From Parabacteroides sp. FAFU027 (lineage in GTDB: Bacteria; Bacteroidota; Bacteroidia; Bacteroidales; UBA7332), in NCBI RefSeq assembly GCF_022808675.1, contig NZ_JAKZKV010000006.1, positions 286,934-350,933 on the forward strand: DNA of 64,000 bases, written 5' to 3'. The notes below the pieces were generated by a model, which was given only the letters and a program-made list of their open reading frames with translations, was not told the DNA's origin and made no database searches. Both the position numbers and the translations under genes were made by a program. This document shows, piece by piece, positions 17,202 to 25,969 of the stretch (its first letter is position 1; every line of letters begins with the position of its first letter).

Positions 17202-18443
17202 ATGTTTAAGAATAAGAAACTATGGAGCCGGATCGGCCTGTTCCTGGCTATCCTTGGGCCGGGAATCATTACCGGAAGCGTGGATAATGATGCGGGAGGT
17301 ATCACTACCTATGCTGTAAGCGGTGCGGTGTATGGCTATAACATGATTTGGACGTTGATTCCCTCCTTTATCGTACTGATAATTATTCAGGAGATGAATG
17401 CCCGTATGGGTATCGTAACCGGCAAAGGTTTGGCTGATTTGATTCGTGAGAATGCCGGCGTGAAAATTACCTTCCTGATATTCATCGGATTATTGATTGC
17501 AGATATTGGCAACACTACGACCGAATTTGCCGGTGTGGCGGGAAGTCTTGAAGTGTTTGGCGTCAGTAAATATATATCGGTCCCGTTGGTTGGGGCGTTG
17601 GTCTGGATACTTGTGGTAAAAGGAACTTATCAGCTTGCGGAACGGATCTTTCTGATTTTTAGCGTCTCATTATTGACTTATGTGGTTTCTGCTATTATGG
17701 GACATCCACACTGGGGAGAGATTGGAACCGCGATTGTTCATCCGCAGGTGGAGATCAACTCAAAAAGTCTGGCGATGATGATCGGAATTGTCGGTACTAC
17801 TATTGCTCCCTGGATGCAGTTTTACATGCAATCGTCTGTGATTGAAAAGGGTTTGGAGATTAAGAACTTCAAATACTCGATGATTGATATTGTGGTGGGA
17901 TGTATTGCAACTGTGGTGGTGGCTTTCTTCATCATTGTGGCGTGCGCATCGACTCTGCACGAAAAAGGCATTCAAATCAATGAAGCAAAAGATGCGGCAT
18001 TGGCACTGAAGCCGCTGGCAGGAGAGTTTGCATCACAAGTATTTGCCTTTGGTTTGTTTGTTGCTTCGATATTCTCGGCGACGATTTTGCCATTGGCCAC
18101 TGCTTTCTATGTTTGCGAGGCGTTTGGCTTTGAGGCGGGTATTGATAAAAAATGGGAAGAGGCGCCTGAGTTCTATGTGCTTTATACGATAATTCTGGTT
18201 CTTTCGGTATTGATAATCCTTTGGCCGAATGCACCGCTGATTGCAATCTCGCTATGGTCGCAGGTCATCAACGGATTGCTGTTGCCGGTGGTACTGGTCA
18301 GTATGATGTTACTGGTCAATAACAAAAAGATCATGGGTGAATATGTCAATAAGCCTTTGCAGAATGTAATCGGCTGGGGAGCGGTGACCGTATTGATCGG
18401 ATTGACCGTGACGTTGTTGGTGATGCCTTTGTTTGGGAAATAA
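17202..18443 (+). CDS. NRAMP-related magnesium transporter (NRMT-like)
   Basis: 413 residues, about 11 membrane helices, SLC11/Nramp fold. TM1 reads GSVDNDAGG instead of DPGN, and TM6 reads TTIAPWMQ without the metal-coordinating MPHN. These changes mark the NRMT branch that carries hydrated Mg2+ rather than Mn2+/Fe2+. It follows the MgtE_N/CBS gene closely and has its own AAGGAG ribosome binding site at 17188-17193. A transcription terminator lies behind it. Compare the classical Nramp gene at 797-2053. Substrate is inferred from motifs and from the partner gene. Confidence 0.88.
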   Translation: MFKNKKLWSRIGLFLAILGPGIITGSVDNDAGGITTYAVSGAVYGYNMIWTLIPSFIVLIIIQEMNARMGIVTGKGLADLIRENAGVKITFLIFIGLLIADIGNTTTEFAGVAGSLEVFGVSKYISVPLVGALVWILVVKGTYQLAERIFLIFSVSLLTYVVSAIMGHPHWGEIGTAIVHPQVEINSKSLAMMIGIVGTTIAPWMQFYMQSSVIEKGLEIKNFKYSMIDIVVGCIATVVVAFFIIVACASTLHEKGIQINEAKDAALALKPLAGEFASQVFAFGLFVASIFSATILPLATAFYVCEAFGFEAGIDKKWEEAPEFYVLYTIILVLSVLIILWPNAPLIAISLWSQVINGLLLPVVLVSMMLLVNNKKIMGEYVNKPLQNVIGWGAVTVLIGLTVTLLVMPLFGK

Positions 18444-18462
18444 GCAATTTCCCTATACTATG

Positions 18463-18503
18463 AGAAAAGCGCCCAAGCAAAAAAACATGCTTCGGCGCTT
18501 TTC
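18463..18503. terminator. Bidirectional terminator between the Mg transporter and sufE
   Basis: GAAAAGCGCC pairs with GGCGCTTTTC around an AAGC/GCTT extension. It can serve both converging genes. Confidence 0.75.
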
Positions 18504-18524
18504 ATATTATACCTTTTTGGTGAA

Positions 18525-18944
18525 TTATGCTTTCGCCTTAAACGCCAGCGCATACAAGCGCATTTGCTTAACCATCGACACTAAGCCGTTGGAGCGGGTG
18601 GGAGAGAGGTGTTCTTTCAATCCGATCTGTTCAATAAAGTAGAGGTCGGTATTGATAATTTCATCGGGAGTATGCCCCGAAAGCACCTGAATCAATAGAG
18701 ATACGATCCCTTTTACGATTACGGCATCGCTTTCTGCTTTGAAAATAACCAGCCCGTTTTCATATTCTGCCTGAAGCCATACGCGGCTTTGGCAACCTTC
18801 GATCAGGTATTGCGGTACTTTATACTTCTCGTCAATGGGTGCTAAAGAGTTGCCCAGGTCTATGATGAGTTGGTATTTATCCATCCAGTCTTCAAATTCT
18901 GAGAATTCGTCGATGATGTTGTCTTGAATTTCGTTGATAGTCAT
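18525..18944 (-). CDS. sufE: SufE-family cysteine desulfurase sulfur acceptor
   Basis: 139 residues. SufE accepts persulfide sulfur from SufS for iron-sulfur cluster assembly. The acceptor Cys51 is in IEGCQSRVW and the rest follows the family fold. No other suf gene is nearby. Confidence 0.93.
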   Translation of the reverse strand: MTINEIQDNIIDEFSEFEDWMDKYQLIIDLGNSLAPIDEKYKVPQYLIEGCQSRVWLQAEYENGLVIFKAESDAVIVKGIVSLLIQVLSGHTPDEIINTDLYFIEQIGLKEHLSPTRSNGLVSMVKQMRLYALAFKAKA

Positions 18945-19046
18945 CAGTCTATGTAATTAAGGAATTAAAACAATTAAAGTAATTAAAGGGGAAAGGGGAA
19001 GAATGAATGTAATTCAATTTACAAATCTTCGAATTCCCGAGTTTTC

Positions 19047-19068
19047 CAATTGGCTGATCAGCTAATTG
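19047..19068. repeat. 22-bp near-palindrome before the M28 peptidase stop
   Basis: CAATTGGCTGATCAGCTAAT and two further bases form a palindrome with one mismatched pair. It lies between the divergently placed sufE start and the M28 peptidase end and could be a short terminator stem or a regulator site. Confidence 0.35.
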
Positions 19069-19071
19069 AGT

Positions 19072-20055
19072 TTATTTTTCTTCGTAAATAATTTCCGCTA
19101 AAGTCTGGCCAACCACTTTGAGGGTCTCTTTGGAGATATTCTTCATCGTGTCATCAATGGTGTGCCAGTGTGCAGGGAATCCCTGGCGGGAATTGGGGTC
19201 AAAGTTAATGATGTCCACGCAGGGGATTTTGGCCAGTTTGTTGATGTAAACGTGGTCATCAGTAATACTTCCTCCCTGTCCGTCACGGAAATATTGTCCG
19301 TAACCCAGGCTTTGTCCTTTCTTCCAGATGCGGTCGGCAACACCGGACGCGTAATTCAGGGATACATTGTCTTTATAGAAAACGGCTCCACCGGCACCGA
19401 CCATATCGAGCAGGATTCCGAAGCGGGCGGTATATCCCGGCGTGTGTGGATTCTTTGCCCAGTATTGGGAGCCCAGGCACCAGTCATCTTCACTGCTTTC
19501 TCCCTGATAATATTGAGGAGCTCCCACATCTTCTGCATCTACACAAAGGAGGTCAATACCGATAGCAGGATTCTTTTTTGCCATCATGCGGGCAAGTTCG
19601 AGCATAACACCGACTCCGCTGGCCCCGTCATCAATACCATCTACCGGTTTGCTGTAATTGGCCGGGTTAGGGTCGTTGTCGGCAAAGGGACGAGAATCCC
19701 AGTGGGTAAGAATCAGGATACGGTCGCTTTTATCCGGATTGTATGAGGCGATGATGTTGCGTGATTTGAGCACCACTTTATCAAACCGGGTCAGATCTGC
19801 CTTTTGCTCGGTAACAGTTGCCCCGAAGCGTTTAAACTGTGAAACGATATAATCACCGCAATTCACATGGGCCTGGGTGTTTGGCAATCGGGGACCGAAT
19901 AAGCTTTGTTTTTCAACATAGGCATATGCACTATCAGCGCTGAAGGCCGGAGTTGTTGAAGTAACTTTTTCAGTCGTTGCGCTTGTTTCTTTAGGCTTAG
20001 AACTGCAAGAGAGTAATGATATAGTAATTAATCCTATATAAATTAGCTTATTCAT
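19072..20055 (-). CDS. M28-family lipoprotein peptidase / glutaminyl cyclase-like
   Basis: 327 residues from the ATG at 20055, which gives a lipoprotein signal (LISLLSCSS-type lipobox, ITISLLSC). The frame extends upstream to 20142 but that part has no signal-peptide sense. Zinc-site residues are present in the order expected for M28: THWDSRPFAD, DDGASGVG, DAEDVG, LLDMVG and the last His in WHTIDD. It could be an aminopeptidase or a glutaminyl-peptide cyclotransferase; the HWDSRPFAD form is typical of the Bacteroidetes cyclase-like group. Divergent from folP. Confidence 0.9.
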   Translation of the reverse strand: MNKLIYIGLITISLLSCSSKPKETSATTEKVTSTTPAFSADSAYAYVEKQSLFGPRLPNTQAHVNCGDYIVSQFKRFGATVTEQKADLTRFDKVVLKSRNIIASYNPDKSDRILILTHWDSRPFADNDPNPANYSKPVDGIDDGASGVGVMLELARMMAKKNPAIGIDLLCVDAEDVGAPQYYQGESSEDDWCLGSQYWAKNPHTPGYTARFGILLDMVGAGGAVFYKDNVSLNYASGVADRIWKKGQSLGYGQYFRDGQGGSITDDHVYINKLAKIPCVDIINFDPNSRQGFPAHWHTIDDTMKNISKETLKVVGQTLAEIIYEEK

Positions 20056-20131
20056 AGGCTGTTTGCTCTTTATTTGAAACGTCAAAAGTACAAATCCGGC
20101 AGTGAAATCCCAAAAGATAGCCGAAAATTCA

Positions 20132-20139
20132 TAGATTTG
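20132..20139 (+). promoter_or_regulatory. -7 box of folP
   Basis: TAGATTTG, 20 bp before the folP ATG, matches TAnnTTTG; the transcript would have a very short leader. Confidence 0.5.
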
Positions 20140-20159
20140 CACTACATAACAGACTACGC

Positions 20160-21002
20160 ATGAAACTTTCTTATCACCAGATTAATCTCAACGGAACCTT
20201 ATATGACCTCTCTACCCCTGTCGTCATGGGTATTCTCAATGTTACGCCGGACTCCTTTTACGGAGGAAGCCGCTATCAGACTGAGAAGGACATCGCCGAA
20301 CGTACAGAACAAATTCTGGCGGAAGGTGCGTTGATGATTGATTTGGGAGCCTATTCCTCCCGTCCCGACGGTGTGGATATTTCACCGGAGGAGGAAATGG
20401 AACGACTCGATTTTGCATTGAAAATTATCCAAAAGACAGCTCCTGAAGCGTTGATTTCAGTGGATACTTTTCGGGCTTCGGTTGCCGAACGATGCGTAAA
20501 GGAGTATGGGGTATCGGTGATTAATGACATTTCAGGTGGAATCATTGATGATAAAATGTTTGAAACGGTGGCAGACCTGCATGTCCCTTACGTGTTGATG
20601 CACATGCGTGGAGTTCCGCAGACGATGCAGCAATTTTGCCAGTACGATAATCTCTTGCCGGATATCCTGTTTGATTTGGCAAAGAAGGTGGAGCAACTGC
20701 GCAAGCTAGGCGTTTGTGATATCATCATCGACCCCGGCTTTGGCTTTAGCAAGACACTGGACCAGAATTATGAATTGATGCACCATTTACGTGAATTTGG
20801 GATATTCGATCTGCCGTTGCTGGTGGGGATTTCACGAAAGTCTATGATTTACAAGTTTCTGGGTGGTTCGCCGGAAACCAGTCTGAACGGAACAATCGTA
20901 TTAAACACACTGGCACTGCTGGGTGGAGCTTCGATTCTTCGGGTGCATGATGTGAAAGAGGCGGTGGAGACCATTAAGCTGGTGCAAAAAGTGGGAGTTT
21001 GA
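20160..21002 (+). CDS. folP: Dihydropteroate synthase
   Basis: Makes dihydropteroate from pterin pyrophosphate and p-aminobenzoate; target of sulfonamides. The 280 residues contain NVTPDSFYGG (pterin-site loop), DLGAYSSRP, INDISGG and DPGFGFSKT, with the ISRKS motif near the end. In Bacteroidetes folP is normally followed directly by cdaA. Here two repeat elements and a GxxExxY gene have been inserted between them. Confidence 0.97.
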   Translation: MKLSYHQINLNGTLYDLSTPVVMGILNVTPDSFYGGSRYQTEKDIAERTEQILAEGALMIDLGAYSSRPDGVDISPEEEMERLDFALKIIQKTAPEALISVDTFRASVAERCVKEYGVSVINDISGGIIDDKMFETVADLHVPYVLMHMRGVPQTMQQFCQYDNLLPDILFDLAKKVEQLRKLGVCDIIIDPGFGFSKTLDQNYELMHHLREFGIFDLPLLVGISRKSMIYKFLGGSPETSLNGTIVLNTLALLGGASILRVHDVKEAVETIKLVQKVGV

Positions 21003-21043
21003 ATATAAGCTTTTAAGAATTAATACTATAAATGGTATTTTTG

Positions 21044-21236
21044 GCCACGAATACACGAATAGATTTTTATACGAACATATTCGAAGCAAGAATTAATATA
21101 GAATCAAAAAACACGAATGTTTTTCAAAGTTGAAAAAAGAAAAGATAGTCAGGCTATCATTTCTTTTTCAGAAACTGAAAAAGATAGGTGTTCTTTCGTA
21201 GATATTCGATGAAATAACTATTCGTGCATTCGTGGC
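21044..21236. repeat. CACGAAT inverted-repeat element (copy 2)
   Basis: 193 bp bounded by GCCACGAATACACGAAT (21044-21060) and its inverse ATTCGTGCATTCGTGGC (21220-21236). Inside are a GATAG/CTATC hairpin and a perfect CTTTTTCAG/CTGAAAAAG hairpin. Closely similar to copy 3 directly downstream. Confidence 0.88.
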
Positions 21237-21266
21237 GAATATATTTATATAATGGACTATTTGTCA

Positions 21267-21461
21267 GCCACGAATCCACGAATATAATTCGAGTTTGAAC
21301 GGTATTTGATATGGGAATAATACAGTCTTAAAAAAACACGAATGTTTTTCAAAAATGAAAAACGAAAATACAGTCAGGCTATCATCACTTTTTCAGAAAC
21401 TGAAAAAGATAGGTGTTCTTTCGAAAATATTCGATGAAATAACTATTCGTGTATTCGTGGC
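21267..21461. repeat. CACGAAT inverted-repeat element (copy 3)
   Basis: 195 bp with ends GCCACGAATCCACGAAT (21267-21283) and ATTCGTGTATTCGTGGC (21445-21461). It is a tandem near-copy of 21044-21236, with the same internal hairpins (CTTTTTCAG/CTGAAAAAG), and ends 20 bp before the GxxExxY gene. Confidence 0.88.
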
Positions 21462-21481
21462 GAATATAAAATAACGATATT

Positions 21482-21857
21482 ATGACTGAGATACTTTACA
21501 AGAAAGAATCTTATGAAATAATAGGAAAATGCATGGAGGTTTATAATACCCTTGGAGGTGGATTCCTTGAAGTGGTATATAAAGATGCATTGGAAATAGA
21601 GTTTCAACTGGCCGGAATACCCTATGAGAGGGAAAAGGAATACGAGATCAATTACAAAGGGAACATTCTTCAACGCAAATTCGTAGCAGACTTTGTTGTT
21701 ATGGGTAAGATTATTCTTGAAGTGAAAGCAGCAATGGAAATCCATGATGCAAACATTTCTCAGTCGATCAATTATCTTGCTATCTCAAAAAAATAAGTTG
21801 GCTCTTTGTGTGAATTTTGGGAAAAGAGGGTTGGACTATAAAAGAGTGCTTCTATAA
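21482..21857 (+). pseudogene. GxxExxY protein, frameshifted near the C-terminus
   Basis: GxxExxY family protein (TIGR04256), a small PD-(D/E)XK-nuclease-like family of unknown role common in Bacteroidetes. The name motif is visible as GGGFLEVVY near residue 23, and the nuclease-like DFVV...ILEVKA pattern near residues 72-82. Frame 1 stops at 21796 after SQSINYLAISKK. If one A is removed from the seven-A run at 21787-21793, the frame continues to TAA at 21857 with KLALCVNFGKRGLDYKRVLL, the usual end of the family. So this is either a recent 1-bp frameshift, a phase-variable tract or a sequencing error. Confidence 0.85.
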
Positions 21858-21877
21858 ATTGTGAAAACCAATACAAC

Positions 21878-22645
21878 ATGTTAGCATACCTGACAATAAA
21901 AGACATAATTGATATTCTGCTGGTGGCGTTTTTGCTCTACTACACCTACCGGCTGATGAAGGCCTCGGGCACGATCAACGTGTTTATCGGGGTGCTGACC
22001 ATTATCGGTATCTGGTTGTTGGTGAGTCACGTGCTGGGGATGCGATTGCTTGGTTCCATCATGGATAAGCTGGTGAGCGTTGGGGTGATTGCACTGGTAA
22101 TTCTGTTTCAGGATGAAATACGACGGTTCCTGATTAACCTGGGTTCCCACAAGCGTTGGCGCTACCTGCTGAAGTTTTTTATCAGTGAGCGGAATGTCGA
22201 TAAAGACCAAACATCGGTAATGCCCATCGTTATAGCCTGCCGCAATATGGCAAACAAAAAAACCGGTGCATTGATTGTTATTGCCGGAGAGATGAGCCTG
22301 ATTAGCTATGAAAAAACCGGAGAACCCATCAACGGAGATGTCGGCACGAGCCTGATAGAGAATATTTTCTTCAAGAACAGCCCCCTTCATGACGGCGCCA
22401 TGATTATCGTCAATGATAAGATTGTCGCAGCCGGTTGCATTCTTCCCGTTTCGCACGATACTCAATTGCCCAAGGAGCTTGGATTGAGGCACCGGGCAGC
22501 GCTGGGGATCACCCAGGAGACGGATGCGAAAGTGATCGTCGTTTCGGAAGAGCGGGGTACGATTTCTCTGGCGCATAAAAATCAGTTATTCAGCCATATC
22601 AATCCGGAAGAGTTGGAAAGCCTGCTGACCAGGTCGGAATTCTAA
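21878..22645 (+). CDS. cdaA: Diadenylate cyclase CdaA
   Basis: Makes the second messenger c-di-AMP from two ATP. The 255 residues have three N-terminal membrane helices (about 7-85) and a cytoplasmic DAC domain with the catalytic DGAMIIV and LGLRHRAALG motifs. No CdaR or GlmM gene is adjacent. The gene follows the GxxExxY remnant and precedes a cation/proton antiporter, which fits the known link between c-di-AMP and potassium balance. Confidence 0.95.
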   Translation: MLAYLTIKDIIDILLVAFLLYYTYRLMKASGTINVFIGVLTIIGIWLLVSHVLGMRLLGSIMDKLVSVGVIALVILFQDEIRRFLINLGSHKRWRYLLKFFISERNVDKDQTSVMPIVIACRNMANKKTGALIVIAGEMSLISYEKTGEPINGDVGTSLIENIFFKNSPLHDGAMIIVNDKIVAAGCILPVSHDTQLPKELGLRHRAALGITQETDAKVIVVSEERGTISLAHKNQLFSHINPEELESLLTRSEF

Positions 22646-22683
22646 TCAGTCCGTTTGTAGAATCTGTTCATCAATATATTATC

Positions 22684-24741
22684 ATGCTAAGTCATTTTCA
22701 CCTTCCCATAACCGACCCGACCCTGATTTTCTCGATCGTGTTGGCCATTATCCTGTTTGCTCCGTTACTCCTGAATAAAATCAAGATTCCGCATATCATC
22801 GGACTGATTCTGGCCGGGATGTTTATCGGGCCGAATGGTATTGGGTTGGTTCTTTCAGACCGAAGTTTCGAGATTTTTGGTAAGGTGGGGTTGATTTATC
22901 TGATGTTTCTGGCTTCTTTAGAGCTTAATGTTAACGACTTCCGGCAAAACCAGTCCAAAGGAATTGTATTTGGTCTTACGACCTTCTCTTTTCAGATGTT
23001 ACTGGGAACCTTTGCCGGATTCTATATTTTACATTATCCCATATTGAAGTCGGTATTGCTGGCGTCCATGTTTGCCTCGCACACGCTGATTACTTATCCG
23101 CTGCTTTACCGTTATGGGATTACACGGCAACGTGCAGTAATTGTTACTGTAGCAGGAACAATTATTACTGACCTTTTTGCACTTCTTGTCCTGGCTGGGG
23201 TGGTCTCAATCCATAAAGGAGAGATGAGTGAATGGTTTTGGATAAAACTGGGTGGTTCATTTACGCTATATGTGGTTGGTGTCATATTTTTCTATCCACG
23301 TATCGTGAAGTATTTCTTTAAAAAGTACAATGACAATATTCTCCAATACATTTTTATCCTGTCATTGGTGTTCTTGTCCGCCTGGATTGCTGAGGTGATT
23401 GGGTTGGAAGGCATCATCGGTGCCTTTCTGGCCGGAATCGTACTGAATCGCTACATTCCGAAGATTTCACCGTTGATGAACCGAATTGAGTTTGTGGGAA
23501 ATGCTCTGTTTATACCTTATTTCCTTATCGGAGTGGGTATGCGGATTGATCTCGGTGTTCTGTTTAAGGGCGTGGATTCATTGATCGTAGTGGCAACCAT
23601 GACTGTCCTGGCTATTTTTGGTAAATGGTTCTCAGCCTATATTACCCAGAAAATCTTCCGTATGGGCAAATACGAAGGGCTGATGATTTTTGGTCTCAGT
23701 AATTCGCATGCGGCAGCCACATTGGCAGTGGTATTGGTCGGTTATAACGTTGGGATTTTCGATATCAATGTGATGAACGGGGCAATTATCCTGATACTTG
23801 TTTCCTGTACGGTCAGCTCTTTCGTGACGGAGCGAGCGGCAAAAGCGCTGGCTAAAGAGCATGTTCAGGAATCCAAAACGGTCATTGACCAGCGACAGGA
23901 GAGAATATTGATTCCATTGTCCAATCCCTCTACGGTGGGTAACCTGGTCAATCTGGCCTTGCTGATGAAAGACCCGCGGAGGAAATCCCGACTGGTTGCG
24001 CTGACCGTTGTCAGCAAAGACAACAATGAGAAGGCTCTTTCAAATGGGAACAAGTTGCTTGATATGGCCTCGCAGGTGGCTTCTTCTGCGGATACCTATG
24101 TCAAGAAGATTCTTCGCATAGACATGAACGTTTCCAGTGGTATTCTCCATACGATTAAGGAAAAAGAGATTACGGAGGTGATTGTGGGACTGCACCGCAG
24201 GGCTAATATTGTGGATACCTTCTTCGGGACAATGACGGATAATGTACTGGATGGCACCAATAAAATGCTCACGATTGCCAAATGTACCACGCCGGTCAAC
24301 ATGTTTACGCGCATCGTGGTCGCCGTTCCCGATAAAGCGGAAATGGAGACCGGATTCCGTCTGTGGGTGGACCGTTTGTCCAATATGACCCGCCAGATTG
24401 GTTGTCGTATCATTTTTTACTCTACACCTAATACGTTGAAGAGTATCAAAAGCCTGATTCGTCGTTACAATATCCGCGCTGAGTTTGAATTGATGGAAGA
24501 TTGGGATGAATTCCTCTCTTTGACCAAGGTGGTGATTCCGGATGACCTTTTTGTAATCATAGCAGCCCGTAAGTCCTCCAACTCCTACCATCCCGATTTT
24601 GATAAACTTCCGGTCTTCCTATCGCGTTATTTTGCCGATAATAATATTGCGTTGATCTATCCGGCACAGTTTGGGCACGAGGAGCACGAGGTGATGCAGG
24701 AAGCCGAAGCACCTTCCATTTTATCCAATCTGGCTAAATGA
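22684..24741 (+). CDS. CPA2-family cation:proton antiporter
   Basis: 685 residues: about 12 N-terminal membrane helices (to about residue 385) of the Na+/H+ or K+/H+ exchanger fold, with GLEGIIGAFLAGIVLNR as a conserved segment, then a C-terminal cytoplasmic part of about 290 residues with two universal-stress-like units (RILIPLSNPSTVGN and TRIVVAVPDKAEM). It lies 38 bp after cdaA, which suggests c-di-AMP control of ion transport. Ion specificity cannot be read. Confidence 0.9.
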   Translation: MLSHFHLPITDPTLIFSIVLAIILFAPLLLNKIKIPHIIGLILAGMFIGPNGIGLVLSDRSFEIFGKVGLIYLMFLASLELNVNDFRQNQSKGIVFGLTTFSFQMLLGTFAGFYILHYPILKSVLLASMFASHTLITYPLLYRYGITRQRAVIVTVAGTIITDLFALLVLAGVVSIHKGEMSEWFWIKLGGSFTLYVVGVIFFYPRIVKYFFKKYNDNILQYIFILSLVFLSAWIAEVIGLEGIIGAFLAGIVLNRYIPKISPLMNRIEFVGNALFIPYFLIGVGMRIDLGVLFKGVDSLIVVATMTVLAIFGKWFSAYITQKIFRMGKYEGLMIFGLSNSHAAATLAVVLVGYNVGIFDINVMNGAIILILVSCTVSSFVTERAAKALAKEHVQESKTVIDQRQERILIPLSNPSTVGNLVNLALLMKDPRRKSRLVALTVVSKDNNEKALSNGNKLLDMASQVASSADTYVKKILRIDMNVSSGILHTIKEKEITEVIVGLHRRANIVDTFFGTMTDNVLDGTNKMLTIAKCTTPVNMFTRIVVAVPDKAEMETGFRLWVDRLSNMTRQIGCRIIFYSTPNTLKSIKSLIRRYNIRAEFELMEDWDEFLSLTKVVIPDDLFVIIAARKSSNSYHPDFDKLPVFLSRYFADNNIALIYPAQFGHEEHEVMQEAEAPSILSNLAK

Positions 24742-24754
24742 TAACAATAGTGGA

Positions 24755-24786
24755 TTTGCTGAAAGCATTAAGATACACTACCTTTG
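24755..24786 (+). promoter_or_regulatory. Promoter of metA
   Basis: TTTG (24755-24758) and TACCTTTG (24779-24786) with 20 bp between them, the canonical Bacteroidetes spacing. I see no SAM riboswitch in the 70-bp leader. Confidence 0.65.
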
Positions 24787-24859
24787 CCGTTACGATTTGT
24801 GTTACCGTTTGTGTTTGCTGACGGAAAATCATGTTTAATTCTCTATCAAATAATATACT

Positions 24860-25777
24860 ATGCCAGTCACATTACCATCTAATTTGCCGGCGATTGAGTT
24901 ACTGAAAAAGGAAAATATCTTCGTGATGGATGAATCGCGGGCCTCCTCGCAGGATATTCGTCCGTTGAAAATCCTCGTGCTCAATCTGATGCCGCTCAAG
25001 ATTACGACTGAAACCGATATAGTCCGACTTCTGTCGAATACCCCTTTGCAGATTGAACTCACTCTGATGCACATCAAAGAACATAACTCTAAGAATACGC
25101 CTATCGAGCACTTGCTGGAGTTTTACAATGACTTTGATGAGGTGAAAGGGCAGAACTTTGACGGAATGATTGTCACCGGGGCTCCTGTAGAACAATTGCC
25201 TTTCGAGGAAGTAACCTATTGGGCTCAGATTCAGGAGATATTCAACTGGGCGCGTCATCACGTGACCTCCACCTTTTATATCTGTTGGGCTGCGCAGGCA
25301 GGATTGTATCATTTCTACGGCGTACCCAAGCATCCTTTGGATCAAAAGATGTTCGGCGTATTCAAACATACCGCTAATGACCCGACCCTTCCGATTTTCC
25401 GTGGACTCGATGATGAATTCTATGTTCCGCATAGCCGTCATACCGAGGTGCGTCGTGAAGATCTGGAAAAGGTGTCGGAAGTGACCATCTTGTCAGAATC
25501 GGAAGAATCAGGGGTCTATATTGCCATGGCTCGTGATGGTCGCGAGTTCTTCATCACCGGCCACTCTGAATATGCACCTGACACGTTAGATACGGAATAT
25601 AAACGCGACCTGTCGAAGGGCTTGTCCATTGAGATGCCGCAAAACTACTACCGCAACGATGACCCGAATGAGAAGCCACTGGTTCGCTGGCGTAGCCATG
25701 CCAATCTGCTTTTCTCCAACTGGCTCAATTACTACGTGTATCAGGAAACACCATTTGATATACGGGAGATAAAATAA
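24860..25777 (+). CDS. metA: Homoserine O-acyltransferase (MetA family, predicted acetyl type)
   Basis: Activates homoserine for methionine synthesis. The 305 residues have the catalytic Cys142 in ICWAAQAGLYH, and the His and Glu of the triad in FITGHSEY. Position 111 is Glu (GAPVEQLPF). Published work on this family shows Glu111 goes with acetyl-CoA and Gly with succinyl-CoA, so this enzyme should be an acetyltransferase even if annotated as a succinyltransferase. It has its own promoter and terminator. Confidence 0.94.
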   Translation: MPVTLPSNLPAIELLKKENIFVMDESRASSQDIRPLKILVLNLMPLKITTETDIVRLLSNTPLQIELTLMHIKEHNSKNTPIEHLLEFYNDFDEVKGQNFDGMIVTGAPVEQLPFEEVTYWAQIQEIFNWARHHVTSTFYICWAAQAGLYHFYGVPKHPLDQKMFGVFKHTANDPTLPIFRGLDDEFYVPHSRHTEVRREDLEKVSEVTILSESEESGVYIAMARDGREFFITGHSEYAPDTLDTEYKRDLSKGLSIEMPQNYYRNDDPNEKPLVRWRSHANLLFSNWLNYYVYQETPFDIREIK

Positions 25778-25798
25778 GAAATCGTAAATAGGACAGAA

Positions 25799-25835
25799 GC
25801 CGTCTCAATGTAAAAGTTGGGGCGGTTTTTTTTTT
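25799..25835 (+). terminator. Terminator after metA
   Basis: GCCGTCTCAA and TTGGGGCGGT pair, including G-T wobbles, followed by about ten T. Confidence 0.7.
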
Positions 25836-25910
25836 GTTAATCTCCCTTTTGCTGTCGGATGACATTTTGCGCTAAGCCACATATTATTTCCCCCAATTAA
25901 TATCCGTGGA

Positions 25911-25941
25911 TTGTGTAATTCTAAATAAAAAGCTACTTTTG
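25911..25941 (+). promoter_or_regulatory. Promoter of the psd-pssA operon
   Basis: TTG (25911-25913) and TACTTTTG (25934-25941) with 20-bp spacing, about 29 bp before the psd ATG. Confidence 0.6.
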
Positions 25942-25969
25942 TGCCGGAATTACTTAACACCCTTTTTAT

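Noticed and set aside
24787..24859. SAM riboswitch before metA
   Set aside because: The leader is about 70 nt and shows no SAM-family core.
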